Below, piece after piece: positions 7,456-16,784 of a stretch of 33,855 bases of DNA. Location of the stretch: IMG/VR virus record IMGVR_UViG_3300042516_003428, positions 1 to 33,855 of that record; one strand, 5' to 3'. How positions within the stretch are numbered: the first letter of the stretch is position 1; every line of letters starts with the position of its first letter. The translations under genes and the position numbers were made by a program. The notes under the pieces were generated by a model. The model was not told the DNA's origin. It did no database searches and was given only the letters and a program-made list of their open reading frames with translations. This DNA comes from a virus.

Positions 7456-10400
7456 CTTCCACCACACCGTTGACGGCTAGGCTGTGCAGAACGAACGGCT
7501 GCTCTGCCTTGATAGTGTCATCGACCACCCAAAAGTTTTCTCGTCGCCACGGGCTGGCCTGCTCGGGGCGGGCGTACAGCTCGAGCTGAAGGTGCTGATC
7601 CTCGCCCGTGAGGTCGGCCTGCGCGCGGCTGGCAAACTTCGCCTTGGCTACCCCTGTCGCAAACCCAAGCGACGAAGCGAACCGGCTGGTGTTGAGAACT
7701 GTGCTGGCACTGTCTTGGCGATGGACGAACGTGCCGGGGCCGCCGAAATCGCGTCTTGCGATATTGGGACGCATCTCCTCGCGGCCGTTGAATCGCTCGA
7801 TCAACTCGACTTCCTTGTCGCCTTCGGTCGGGGTGTAGACCACCGTGACAGAGCGATCCACAAGCTGGCCGCCGCCCTTCATGTTTTCGTCGTTGATCAA
7901 CTGCATGAAGCCAGTAGCCATCCGGAACGGGATGTGGGTGCGGTATGGCTTGCGGAACGTCACATCCATCGAGGTGCCGCCCAGCTCAAGGAAGTCGGTA
8001 GATGTGCCGGCTTGGTTCGTCCTAGCAGCTCCGAACAGCATCGATACTGCCGTGCCGTCTGGATGCTCGAGGTAGATGTCGCTGCCCACGATCTTCGACA
8101 CGAAGGCATTCAATGGGATGAAGTCACCGATGGCCTCCATCCCGATCTCTACGGGGGCCGGCTCGGTGGTGATGGGGCGACTGTCGAGGGTCAACAACGT
8201 GCCGCCGTCCTGTGTGCAGAGAGGCGGGTTGACGCTGGCCTCGAGCTGGGCCGTGCGAGCGGGGTCAAGCCGCACGAACGATTCACCTATCGAAACCGTG
8301 CAGCCGCGAGCGACACGCGGCGTCACCGAGAAGTTCGCGTAAGCCACCGCCTGGACGCCACCAGGCTCTGGCGCGCCGATCTCCAGCTTGAGCGGGAAGT
8401 ACTCCACGCCTGACAGAATTAAGCCGTCATTCGCAGGGATCGAGCTTTTCGTAGCCAAAGGCTCGCCGGCCTCGGTGGTCAGCGTGATGCCGCCCTGTGC
8501 GTTCCAGCCGGGGTTTTGAATGATCACATCAACCAGCCGCCCCTCGCTGACCACGCCATGCACGACCGCCCCGTCGCAGGCCGGCACAGTAATCTTCGGA
8601 GCCTCTCGGTATCCCGTTCCGCCCTCCTCGACAAAGCAGTCCGTGATGCAGTCGTTGGCGTGGTCGCTGTTGCCGGCGATCTCATAGAGGTTGCCATCGA
8701 CCGCCCCGAGCAGAATCGTGTTGATGCGGGCGTCACCAGGGCGGCCGGTGCAGGCGGCCGTCATGCTGTTGGGATAGCTTTCAGTCCACCACGACTTGGC
8801 CTGGATGTCGAAGCACAGAGCCATCGACGGGGTGTCGGTGGGGTTGGACTTGAGGCAGCAGAAGAATCTGAGGATGTGAGTGCGCGGATCGGATTGCAGG
8901 AAGAATGTCTCACGCTTGCTGAAGTCGAGCAGCTCACTCACAAAGAAGTCGCGGATGGGGGTGCTGATGTCTGCGACTTCACCGTTGCGAGACATGGCAT
9001 AAATGCCAGACTCATCTGCGGCGTAGAGGATATTCTCGTGGATGTCCCAGCACCTCTGATGTAGGCACCCTCGGTGCGACATCATCTGGATCGAGGCGTC
9101 GATGGCCGGATCCGTGTTGTAGGCGACGGCGTAGGTGTGCGTGTGCTGCATCGCCAGCAGCAGGGAGCCAAAAGGGACGAGTGCCGTCAGAACGTCAGTG
9201 GACTTCTGGTTGTTCTGGATGGGCAGCTCGTTGACATCCGGCATCGACTCGAATTCATCGAACTCGCTGTAGTACAGCGTGTTGGCCCCCTCGCCGCTGG
9301 TGGACACGGCCATCCACAGCCTGTCTTGGAAAGCCACAGCGACTGACATGTCACTTCGCGGCTTGCCGAACCGATAGGCATTGACGCTCCCGTTCGGGAG
9401 TACGATCGGCATCGCGGCGTAATTAGCCCGCTCGGGATCAAACAGCTCCTCGTCCGTGAGCGTGTCGGTGCCAACGATCTGGACGCCGCTGGTGGCCGGG
9501 ATCCCGTAGGCCTCGAGGCGGTAGTAGACCAGCGACTGATCGGCGCTGGTTCGCCACAGCTCCACCATGTCAGCCCGAGCCGGGGGAGTCACGCCTGGGA
9601 GCGACCACACCATCTTGGCACAGTGGGATCGCTCGTCATTCGGCCCAGCATCAACGTCCGTGATTGGCGACAGGTCGCTGTAGGCGATCGGCTTCGTCAT
9701 GTCTCGGACGATTGCGGTGGCCGTCTGCCCTTGCGTGAGGGCCGTGATCTCTTGGTTGATCTCGACTTGGTTGTTGGTGACGCTCTTCACCCTTGCCCGA
9801 AATGGCAGGGAGCTGGAGTCCAGAACCATTCCAGGCTCAATCCCCGTCGCGTCTGATAGCGTCAGCGTCGTGGAGGATTCGGCACGGGTGACGGTGATCG
9901 TCTTCACGACTGTCTCGGACAGGTCTGCAAATCGGTAGGCACATCGGTATTTGCCACGCATGGCCGGCCGCAGCACAGGCGTGAGCTGGGCCGCGGTGGC
10001 CGAGGTGTACAGCTCGGGGGTAGCCGTGTACCCGATGCCAGGATCCGTGATGCGGCACGACTCAATCCGCCCGTTCACAACAACTGGCTCTACAGCCAAG
10101 CCGTACCCCTGCCCGCCACCGCGAACTTGCACGGTCGGTGGAGAGAAGTAGTTCCGCCCCTTGTTGCGGATGACCACTTGCGAGATCTGCCCCTGTGCGG
10201 TGGCAGAGAGCGTCTGAAGATTGGAGGCCGTCCACGTTATGGTCTGAGCGACAGTGGCTTGGCTGACCGCCTGGGTGAGTCCACGCTTGTAGAGCGTCAG
10301 CGATGCCGTCTGATTGGTGGAGTAGCCGTCGCCAGGGATCGTGACTTGGACGGGCGTGATCAGCGTGTTTGGCGGCCCGTGGGGAGTCAGTGGGTCGGGC

Positions 10401-12703
10401 GTGTCTGCCCTCAACCGGAACTCGACATAGCGGCCGTTCGGATCGTAGGCCGCATGGCCCATCTTCACCGTGTTCCTGGCGGCCGAGGTGTTGTAGGCAA
10501 CGTGCTGGGCATACGGGTTGGCCTGGTAGATACGGATCGCAAACAGAGCGTCCTTCTGCCAGCCAGAGCCGGGGTCTGTGATCGTGATCGAGTTTGCGGT
10601 GGCGGCTGCACCGTCTGGCGTGATGCCCACGATCGGACGGCTGACCTGAGTGCTTGGCGACCACCACTCAAGATGGTTTGTCTTAGCCTCCTTCACGCTG
10701 GTGGGCCGGCACTGAGCATCGGTCACCACCCACGACTCGGGGCATTCCGTGAGCGGAATCCGGATCTCCGGAGCGATGGCGTTGGGGAACTCGTCATAGT
10801 TCTCCAGCCGCGTGGCAAGGGCGGCGCCGCCTAGACTCTTGACCGTCTTTGCCCGAGCCGATGGCCTGAGACGGACTCGGAGGTATTTGGCTGTGATGCC
10901 GTTAACCGTTTCCTGCGTGACGCTTACATCGGCCCGCGTCCAGCTCGCCAAGTTGCTCGAGTAGACTCCGGTGCAAAACCAGACGCTCAAGCTGCTGTAG
11001 TCGGGGAAGTAGACATCCGCTCGCCGGCCGTTCACTGAACCGGAGAAGCCGCGCGTAAACGTCCTGCCGCTTGCTTGCAAGCCTCCGTAGCGTTGGTTTT
11101 CCGCACTGTTGACCTTGTCCTCGAGCGACCCTTCCCAGTACTCGCCGTAGAGGTATCGCTTCAGCGTGTCGGTTACGGTGATCGAAGTGGTGCCAGCGGC
11201 GTTTAATCCGTAGCCGAGGGGCTGCGGCGAGAACTCCACCGTGGCGTGCGCACCGTCGCCCGTGCTGGACGAGGAGGTGAGCGGCACCGTCGCGTAGAAC
11301 CGCCGCCGATCGGAATCGTATTCGGCTTTGACTTGGCTGATCCCAGACGGCCGGGAGAAGCTGGCCTCATAAATTGTCGAGGCGACAGGCGCCCATGTCG
11401 AATGCGACAGTGTCACAGACGAGCTGGCAGTGTCGATCGCCGTGACAGTCACGGTCGATGTGGTGAACGGCGCCGCGGCTGGAGACATCTTGACAGTGTC
11501 ACCCACATTGATGCCGCGCACGCTGTACAGCTTGATGACCGGAACGCCCAGCGATACAGCCCCGCTGGTCGTGGCCGCTACCCCTCGCACCACCGAGAAG
11601 CTGGTGGCGCTTATTCGAGTGACCGGAAAAGTGTTGTCGGTTGCCGTGCCGGTGCTGAAGTTCAGCGTCACCTCTTGGCCGGTGACCAGGCCGTGGGCGA
11701 CGGTTGTCGTGACGGTCAGCGTCGTGGTGCCGCTTTGAACGTAGGTGCCGGTGATGGCGGAAGCCGACACGACCTTCTCGGTGGCCACCCGCGGCGAAGA
11801 CTGATAGAGGATGCTGTTGTCCGCGGTGCCGTTGGTCGTGCCGTAGGTGTCGGTGGTGCCGGCGGCCGTTCCGGTGATAACGCCGGGGGTGCTATCGCTG
11901 AAGCCAGAGATCACTCGAGCTGCGGTCGAAATCTCACCGTATGCCCGAAAGCCTGTCCCGATCTTATCCAAGGCCACGGCCAGCTCGGGCTGCGACTGAT
12001 AGTTGGAGCCGCCGTCGAGAATCGTCACGCCGACTACATTGCCGTTCTGCACCACCGACTTGAGCTTGGCGGGCCTGTCTGGGGTGCCGCCGATGAGCGT
12101 GATGTCCGGTGGGGCGTAGTAGCTGCCGCCTCCGTGCTTCACATCGACGGCCTCGATGTAGTAGCCGGTGGCCGATGGTGTCACGGATGGAGCCGACAGG
12201 GGGGCGTCCAGCCCCATGTCCAGTGCCACGTTGCTGATATCGTCTGGGCGGTACAGCTTGGGCCGAACGCCGTGGCCGTAGACGATGAACATGCGGCCGT
12301 GCCGATCCTCGGCCACGCAGAAGTTGGAGATGTTCGTCAGCCCATCTGGAGAGAGTTCCTGGGTGTCGATGACACGAGACTCGTTCCCCTTAATCCTCCG
12401 GATCATCCACACATACTTGTACGGATCCGTGAGAGCCGTGATCTCACTGATTGTCAGGGTTTGCAGCACCTTCACCTTCTGGAGCCACAGAAAGTCGGAC
12501 ACGCTACCGATGATCGACGCCCTGCGGTAGAGGCCGTAGATCACTTCGTTGTCATACTTGCCGTAGATCTTGGTCAGGCCGCGGCGGGCGATCAGCATGC
12601 CTGGGCGGCGCGACTGAAGATTGTTGAGGACACGCAGCTCACCCGGCCGCAGCAGATACTGCGAAGCGTCTTCGTTATAGCCGAGCCATTGGCGTATCTT
12701 CAT
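7445..12703 (-). CDS. Giant tail nozzle protein (beta-propeller) with GxGY repeats
   Basis: 1752 aa, ATG 12703 overlapping the adaptor stop (ATGA). The start (DASQYLLRPGELRVLNNLQS, RRPGMLIARRG) resembles the opening of podovirus nozzle/tail tubular B-type proteins. Residues ~1000-1340 carry propeller-like blades: AFQDRLWMAVSTSGEGANTLYYSEFDEF, then YAADESGIYAMSRNG and CFDIQAKSWWTE. Inserted around residues 190-250, 700-900 and 1360-1410 are eight units of the form GxGYxxxPxh (GGSNYQSQP, GRNYFSPP, GIGYTATP, GGTGYREAP). A separate AHGLVTGQEVTL segment (~330) is an Ig-like phage structural pattern. T7 gp12 is ~790 aa, so this protein is over twice that length. It probably forms the DNA-conducting tail end and also displays adhesive domains; the nozzle role is family-based and the adhesive role is inferred. 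Confidence 0.8.
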   Translation of the reverse strand: MKIRQWLGYNEDASQYLLRPGELRVLNNLQSRRPGMLIARRGLTKIYGKYDNEVIYGLYRRASIIGSVSDFLWLQKVKVLQTLTISEITALTDPYKYVWMIRRIKGNESRVIDTQELSPDGLTNISNFCVAEDRHGRMFIVYGHGVRPKLYRPDDISNVALDMGLDAPLSAPSVTPSATGYYIEAVDVKHGGGSYYAPPDITLIGGTPDRPAKLKSVVQNGNVVGVTILDGGSNYQSQPELAVALDKIGTGFRAYGEISTAARVISGFSDSTPGVITGTAAGTTDTYGTTNGTADNSILYQSSPRVATEKVVSASAITGTYVQSGTTTLTVTTTVAHGLVTGQEVTLNFSTGTATDNTFPVTRISATSFSVVRGVAATTSGAVSLGVPVIKLYSVRGINVGDTVKMSPAAAPFTTSTVTVTAIDTASSSVTLSHSTWAPVASTIYEASFSRPSGISQVKAEYDSDRRRFYATVPLTSSSSTGDGAHATVEFSPQPLGYGLNAAGTTSITVTDTLKRYLYGEYWEGSLEDKVNSAENQRYGGLQASGRTFTRGFSGSVNGRRADVYFPDYSSLSVWFCTGVYSSNLASWTRADVSVTQETVNGITAKYLRVRLRPSARAKTVKSLGGAALATRLENYDEFPNAIAPEIRIPLTECPESWVVTDAQCRPTSVKEAKTNHLEWWSPSTQVSRPIVGITPDGAAATANSITITDPGSGWQKDALFAIRIYQANPYAQHVAYNTSAARNTVKMGHAAYDPNGRYVEFRLRADTPDPLTPHGPPNTLITPVQVTIPGDGYSTNQTASLTLYKRGLTQAVSQATVAQTITWTASNLQTLSATAQGQISQVVIRNKGRNYFSPPTVQVRGGGQGYGLAVEPVVVNGRIESCRITDPGIGYTATPELYTSATAAQLTPVLRPAMRGKYRCAYRFADLSETVVKTITVTRAESSTTLTLSDATGIEPGMVLDSSSLPFRARVKSVTNNQVEINQEITALTQGQTATAIVRDMTKPIAYSDLSPITDVDAGPNDERSHCAKMVWSLPGVTPPARADMVELWRTSADQSLVYYRLEAYGIPATSGVQIVGTDTLTDEELFDPERANYAAMPIVLPNGSVNAYRFGKPRSDMSVAVAFQDRLWMAVSTSGEGANTLYYSEFDEFESMPDVNELPIQNNQKSTDVLTALVPFGSLLLAMQHTHTYAVAYNTDPAIDASIQMMSHRGCLHQRCWDIHENILYAADESGIYAMSRNGEVADISTPIRDFFVSELLDFSKRETFFLQSDPRTHILRFFCCLKSNPTDTPSMALCFDIQAKSWWTESYPNSMTAACTGRPGDARINTILLGAVDGNLYEIAGNSDHANDCITDCFVEEGGTGYREAPKITVPACDGAVVHGVVSEGRLVDVIIQNPGWNAQGGITLTTEAGEPLATKSSIPANDGLILSGVEYFPLKLEIGAPEPGGVQAVAYANFSVTPRVARGCTVSIGESFVRLDPARTAQLEASVNPPLCTQDGGTLLTLDSRPITTEPAPVEIGMEAIGDFIPLNAFVSKIVGSDIYLEHPDGTAVSMLFGAARTNQAGTSTDFLELGGTSMDVTFRKPYRTHIPFRMATGFMQLINDENMKGGGQLVDRSVTVVYTPTEGDKEVELIERFNGREEMRPNIARRDFGGPGTFVHRQDSASTVLNTSRFASSLGFATGVAKAKFASRAQADLTGEDQHLQLELYARPEQASPWRRENFWVVDDTIKAEQPFVLHSLAVNGVVEDAE

Positions 12704-13962
12704 TGCACATCTGGCCGCAGGGTGGAGTACCAGCCGGCTGAACGCGGCGTGGAGTGGGCGTAGCCCTTGGCCTTGCCCGATCGCGGAGTCACGACATCGG
12801 CCTCAATGGCGAGTCGAAGATCGCGAGTGAAGATCACCAGAGCCTCGTTCGCTGGCTTGCCGGCCATGCGGGCGTACCAGAGTTCGCAGGCAGACAGGAT
12901 GGCCGTCCACATCTGGGGCGAGGCGTCGATCGGGTGGCTGATCGAGTACTTGGTTTTGGCCGGCAGGATCAGTGCGTCACTGCTGTACAGCGTTGTCGCG
13001 TCGATCGGAGCTGTGTTGGCCACCGCCTCTCCGACAACACCGCCGTCGAACGTGGTCGAGCTGAACGTGTCGTTGTGCGGGAACGGGACAGGGTTCATGG
13101 CTCCGGACAGGACAAGCTTTGACTGCGAGAGCCACGCTTCGATTCGACGCTCGGCCACATATGGAGTGGTTGACCCAACCGGATCTGCCTCCATACCAGG
13201 CGAGCCAAACCGGATGAACGCACCGGCCACATCCTGCGGGAAGGCCGTGCCGTCACCGATGACCGTGGCCCCGTTCTCCAGCATCGACAGGGATACGGTG
13301 CCTTGCCGGCAGAGCCGTTCGTACCCCATGTACTTGATCGTCGGCGGCGTAACGCGATAGGTGTAATGCACCACCGTCGCGTCAGTCGGGACACCCACGA
13401 ACCGAATCTGATATCGGTTGGGATCCCTGTCCGATCGCATCACCGTGTAATAGTAGGGTTCCCCGGCACCTCGAGTGTTGATTTCCAGCCGCTGCCACTC
13501 CTGTGGCGTGATCTGGCAATGCAACGTCCCAACCGTATTGGTGATCAGCGTGTCGATATTCTTGAGGTCGGCCGGCAGATCGTAGTAGGTCTGCGGCATG
13601 ACAGTGACATCGCTGATGGTCTGCGAGGCCGCGGCGTCGAGCGTCACCACATTCCCGTTCACGGATGCGATCCGCACCGGGGTAGGGAAGTAGTAGGCCG
13701 GAACGCTGATGGCTCGGCCGGGATAGAAGCCTGTCGGATTCGCGACCACGATGTCCTTGGAGCCGGCCGTGAGCGAGGCGGTGGTCTGGAGCTGCTGGGT
13801 GGTGAAGGATCCCGTTCGCATGTGCCACAGCCAATCGCGGCTCTGCATCACCTCACGAACGCCGTGCATCACCGCATGCCGAACAGCCGCATGCTCCCCG
13901 TCCTGGGCGCCGCCACCCGCCCCCGAGATGATGAAGTGGACAAGGTCTTGAGCTGTGTTCAT
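12700..13962 (-). CDS. Head-tail adaptor / tail tubular A-type protein
   Basis: 420 aa, ATG 13962 overlapping the upstream stop (ATGA). The N-terminus is helical (ARHAVMHGVREVMQSRDWLWH after a Gly-rich loop), followed by the beta-rich core (SKDIVVANPTGFYPGRAISV, VRIASVNGNVVTLDAAASQ, YYTVMRSDRDPNRYQIRFVG). The C-terminal helical part is ILSACELWYARMAGKPANEA. This helix-beta-helix plan, with conserved Trp near the start, and its place immediately before the nozzle gene fit the T7 gp11-like adaptor that joins portal to nozzle. Size is larger than T7 gp11 (~196 aa), so an inserted beta domain is likely. Assignment relies on layout and context. Confidence 0.65.
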   Translation of the reverse strand: MNTAQDLVHFIISGAGGGAQDGEHAAVRHAVMHGVREVMQSRDWLWHMRTGSFTTQQLQTTASLTAGSKDIVVANPTGFYPGRAISVPAYYFPTPVRIASVNGNVVTLDAAASQTISDVTVMPQTYYDLPADLKNIDTLITNTVGTLHCQITPQEWQRLEINTRGAGEPYYYTVMRSDRDPNRYQIRFVGVPTDATVVHYTYRVTPPTIKYMGYERLCRQGTVSLSMLENGATVIGDGTAFPQDVAGAFIRFGSPGMEADPVGSTTPYVAERRIEAWLSQSKLVLSGAMNPVPFPHNDTFSSTTFDGGVVGEAVANTAPIDATTLYSSDALILPAKTKYSISHPIDASPQMWTAILSACELWYARMAGKPANEALVIFTRDLRLAIEADVVTPRSGKAKGYAHSTPRSAGWYSTLRPDVQ

Positions 13963-14531
13963 TTCTTGACCTTCCGGCCGAACCGAGACACGACCATCTC
14001 CCGCAGCTCGCCGGCCTTCATGTTCGGGTGGTACTTTCGCTCACGCTGCATCAGCTCGCGGGTCAGTCGCTCGCTCAAAGGTTTCGACTGTGGTCGATCT
14101 TCGGGGATGCCTTTATGCTCCACGGCACCCGTAACCGAAAGATTTCGCTCGATCGCAACTCGGCGGATATCGTCGGCCGATGACACCCACGCTCGAGGAT
14201 CGGCCACTCCGCGTTTGTCAGCCAGCCCGCTTGCGTAGTACTTGCCGCTGACGTTGATCCCCGCTCGCTTTGCCAGCGTCACGATGTTTTGGGCGTGATC
14301 CTTTGGCATGTCGTCGAGCTGCTGGTTGTTCATCCGGCCCTGCATGAAGGAGCTGTCCGTTCCCTTTACTCCCGGCGGGCGTTGCAGGGCGCACATGGAG
14401 GCCCAACGCTCGGTCGCCCCCTCGGATCTCAATCTCACGAAGAACTCCACCACGCTTGGGCCGGCGGCCCTGACATCCGCGGGAACGTCGATCGTGTCGC
14501 TGGAGGTAATTGCAGGCTTTCCGGACGCCAT
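13959..14531 (-). CDS. Conserved-looking phage protein between portal and adaptor genes
   Basis: 190 aa from ATG 14531; the first ~314 nt overlap the endonuclease reading frame in another frame. Text includes DTIDVPADVRAAGPSVVEFF, MCALQRPPGVKGTDSSFMQG, DHAQNIVTLAKRAGINVSG and a basic C-terminus (MVVSRFGRKVKK). The mid-section SSADDIRRVAIERNLSVTG looks like a helical DNA- or protein-binding unit. No catalytic motif. Frame quality is better than the overlapping endonuclease extension, so I take this as the genuine gene here. Stop overlaps the adaptor start (ATGA). A connector or packaging accessory is possible; the function is not recognised. Confidence 0.65.
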   Translation of the reverse strand: MASGKPAITSSDTIDVPADVRAAGPSVVEFFVRLRSEGATERWASMCALQRPPGVKGTDSSFMQGRMNNQQLDDMPKDHAQNIVTLAKRAGINVSGKYYASGLADKRGVADPRAWVSSADDIRRVAIERNLSVTGAVEHKGIPEDRPQSKPLSERLTRELMQRERKYHPNMKAGELREMVVSRFGRKVKK

Positions 14532-14751
14532 CAGAACAATCTCCGAGAAGGGCTATGGCCGAATTACATGACTTGCACAGCAGTCCACGAACCGCATTCG
14601 TGTCGTGGCAGTGATCGACGCACAGCGGCTTGTCCAGATCGCATATCTCGCACCTACCTCTGTTTCTGGCATGCAGCTTCTCAAATGCTGCTAGGGTGAT
14701 TCCGTAGCGCAACCAGAGGTTCGACTGCCGTTTCCGGAGTCGTTTATCCAT
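14218..14751 (-). CDS. Endonuclease VII-like HNH nuclease, probably a mobile endonuclease gene
   Basis: 177 aa by open frame. ATG 14751 shares one base with the portal stop (TAATG). Residues 1-87 are a compact recombination endonuclease VII-type domain: RYGITLAAFEKLHARNRGRC, zinc cysteines C34/C37 and C59/C62, catalytic VDHCH at 45-49, VRGLLCKSCN at 54-63. Such proteins cleave DNA branches or act as free-standing homing nucleases. Residues beyond ~88 are Arg/Gly-rich (RRSRGCQGRRPKRGG) and look like out-of-frame translation of the next gene, which begins at endonuclease codon ~74. The stop originally ending the domain may have been lost, or the extension may be tolerated. Position between two structural genes suggests an intron-less homing insertion. 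Confidence 0.8.
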   Translation of the reverse strand: MDKRLRKRQSNLWLRYGITLAAFEKLHARNRGRCEICDLDKPLCVDHCHDTNAVRGLLCKSCNSAIALLGDCSDGVRKACNYLQRHDRRSRGCQGRRPKRGGVLREIEIRGGDRALGLHVRPATPAGSKGNGQLLHAGPDEQPAARRHAKGSRPKHRDAGKASGDQRQRQVLRKRAG

Positions 14752-16784
14752 TAGCCAACTGGTGGTTGGAGTTCTGGCGGGATCTGGGATTCCGGAGGCG
14801 GAAGCCGCGGAGGGGGCGCCCCTGCCGCCGCAGCACTGCCATCGGTGGGAGGGAGCGACGGCGGCGCGGCGGCAGGGGGTTGTGGCTGTGGGACAAGGTA
14901 CGGTTCTGGATCGATATCCAAGCTTCCTGCCCAATCCCTCATCAATGCGTTGAACGGATCGACAACGCCGGCCCCCACCAGGCCAGACAGGATCGGGCCG
15001 AGCGTCTGCACGGCGAGCTGCATCTGCTCCACCCGTGTGGCTTTGTTTGGCTTCCTCGCGGATCCCGCTTCCACTCGATAGAGGAAGTCGCGCGTGAGAG
15101 CGACGATGTCACGCTGCATCACATGCTGGCCCCACGCCGCGGCACCGAGCGGGCCAAGCACTTGCTGCACATCCTGCGGCTCGAGCAACCAACGAGCTGC
15201 GAGAGCTTCGCGGCGAGACAACAAGGACATGCAGTCCTCGAGTTCGTTCGCCATGTTGTCGGGCCTGACCGAAATGTTCTCGTTCTTGATCGTTGCTTCT
15301 GCTGCACTTCTGAACTGGCTTCTGGTGTAACCGTACACTAGCTCAGTTAGGCCGGTGCGTTGAGCGAACAGATCAGACACCGCGGAGATGATGTCCCAGA
15401 GATCCTTTGTGACCTGTGGGAATTGAAACACCGACATCACATCTTCGATGCGCCGGCCCAGCAGTTCTGACAGTTCAACAATCTTGAATCCGCCCTCTGA
15501 CGGTGCCAAGATTTGATCCTTGATGTCTTGGTCGGCTGCTTTTTGAACGGCGACCATTGTCTCGCAGCTCGTCGCGATGCGAGTGGCGAGGAACGACATA
15601 GCCCAGTTCAGCAGTCGCAACTCCCCGATCGCCGGCCGGATGTGGCTGATGGGCCAGGCGTATCCGCTCTTCCAATGGAATGCCAGCGGCGTGTATGGCC
15701 AGCCATTCGGTTCGGCGTAAAACGGGATGGGCCATGAAGTCCTGGCCACCAGGCTCTGCGGGATCCCGAGCTGCGGATCCACTTCCTCGTCCATTACGGA
15801 CGGCGGCACGTTCAAGGGATATTGCACCCCCTCACACACCACCAAATAGACATACTTGCCGAGGCTATCGAAGACGCCCTTGCTGTCCTTGGGGCTGTCC
15901 TTCAGCCGATCGCCAGTGCCGGTCTTGCTCCAGATCTTCCAGAACGTGATCAGCTCGTTGGTGTTTTCGTATGTCTTCTTCTTGCCTCGAGGCTCGCGGC
16001 CCAGCTTGTTTTCGTCGCGCTCGAGGTGCTTCTTCAGATCCTCGATGGGGATGCCGTAGGTGGCGGCCACTTCCGCCATCGGCCTGACGCATTTCCTCGC
16101 ACACCACAAGCTATCGTCTGGATTCTCGAAATCCGGATCGATCAGCAAGTTATCCACGTTGTCATAGAAAGATCCGATCATCCGCATCGGCGGGCGGGTA
16201 GCGTCACCGCTGGTGTCAACGATGGTCATCTCTGTCCAGAAGACGCCCATCCCCTTAACCATTGCCTCGTTGACAACGCGGCGGGCCTGCTTCTTCAGAT
16301 CCAGCTCGACGGGACTCCAGTTGAGATAGCTTTCGAGAAGCTTGGCGGCGATGCTTCTGCTCTTCCTGTCCTGCTCTTCCTGCATCCCCACTTGCATGAT
16401 CTGCTGCTGCTCGGGCGTCAGCCCCATCGGGCCGGCCGGGGCGTCCATGCCGAACGCATCCGGCGTGAGCCGCGGATGCTCCATCACCGTCACGGTTCGC
16501 ACCGGATTGCGGTGATAGATAACGCTGGCAAAGATCTCGACCAGCTCGAAAACACGATTGAGCTGAATTCTAAATGCGGGGGGCGCGATCGATGAGTTGT
16601 AGCCGCGCTCGCCCCGCGCATACGAATCCCGCCACATCCAATTGTGTTCACCATCGTAAAACTGCGAAGCTTCCTTCGCGTCTTCGGTGAACGGTTTCTT
16701 GTACTCCTGCGCAGCCTTGAGCTTTTTTGTCCAAGTGTTGACCACTTGTCGCAGGGGATTACTTGCCGGCAGCTTCTCGGCCAC
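14751..16784 (-). CDS. Portal protein
   Basis: 677 aa from GTG 16784, inside the 3' end of the upstream gene (26-nt overlap), with GAGAAG as a weak ribosome site. N-terminal KPFTEDAKEASQFYDGEHNW and QLNRVFELVEIFASVIYHRNP match the portal clip/wing region. Core includes VNEAMVKGMGVFWTEM, FYDNVDNLLIDPDFENPDDS and IRPAIGELRLLNWAMSFLAT, then the stem-like RTGLTELVYGYTRSQFRSAAEA. The last ~60 residues are Pro/Ala/Gln-rich and probably disordered. A dodecameric ring at one capsid vertex, the portal docks the terminase and passes DNA. The gene follows TerL, the usual phage adjacency, and length is within the normal range for podovirus portals. Confidence 0.88.
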   Translation of the reverse strand: MAEKLPASNPLRQVVNTWTKKLKAAQEYKKPFTEDAKEASQFYDGEHNWMWRDSYARGERGYNSSIAPPAFRIQLNRVFELVEIFASVIYHRNPVRTVTVMEHPRLTPDAFGMDAPAGPMGLTPEQQQIMQVGMQEEQDRKSRSIAAKLLESYLNWSPVELDLKKQARRVVNEAMVKGMGVFWTEMTIVDTSGDATRPPMRMIGSFYDNVDNLLIDPDFENPDDSLWCARKCVRPMAEVAATYGIPIEDLKKHLERDENKLGREPRGKKKTYENTNELITFWKIWSKTGTGDRLKDSPKDSKGVFDSLGKYVYLVVCEGVQYPLNVPPSVMDEEVDPQLGIPQSLVARTSWPIPFYAEPNGWPYTPLAFHWKSGYAWPISHIRPAIGELRLLNWAMSFLATRIATSCETMVAVQKAADQDIKDQILAPSEGGFKIVELSELLGRRIEDVMSVFQFPQVTKDLWDIISAVSDLFAQRTGLTELVYGYTRSQFRSAAEATIKNENISVRPDNMANELEDCMSLLSRREALAARWLLEPQDVQQVLGPLGAAAWGQHVMQRDIVALTRDFLYRVEAGSARKPNKATRVEQMQLAVQTLGPILSGLVGAGVVDPFNALMRDWAGSLDIDPEPYLVPQPQPPAAAPPSLPPTDGSAAAAGAPPPRLPPPESQIPPELQPPVG

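Noticed and set aside
11246-12763. 505-codon plus-strand open frame inside the nozzle gene
   Set aside because: Arg/Gly/Asp/Val-rich shadow translation without any domain pattern; the minus-strand nozzle frame has clear structure and coupling.
14751-14934. Upstream extension of the endonuclease frame inside the portal gene
   Set aside because: The 61 extra codons are Arg/Ala/Pro-rich shadow sequence; the ATG at 14751 in TAATG begins right at the domain.
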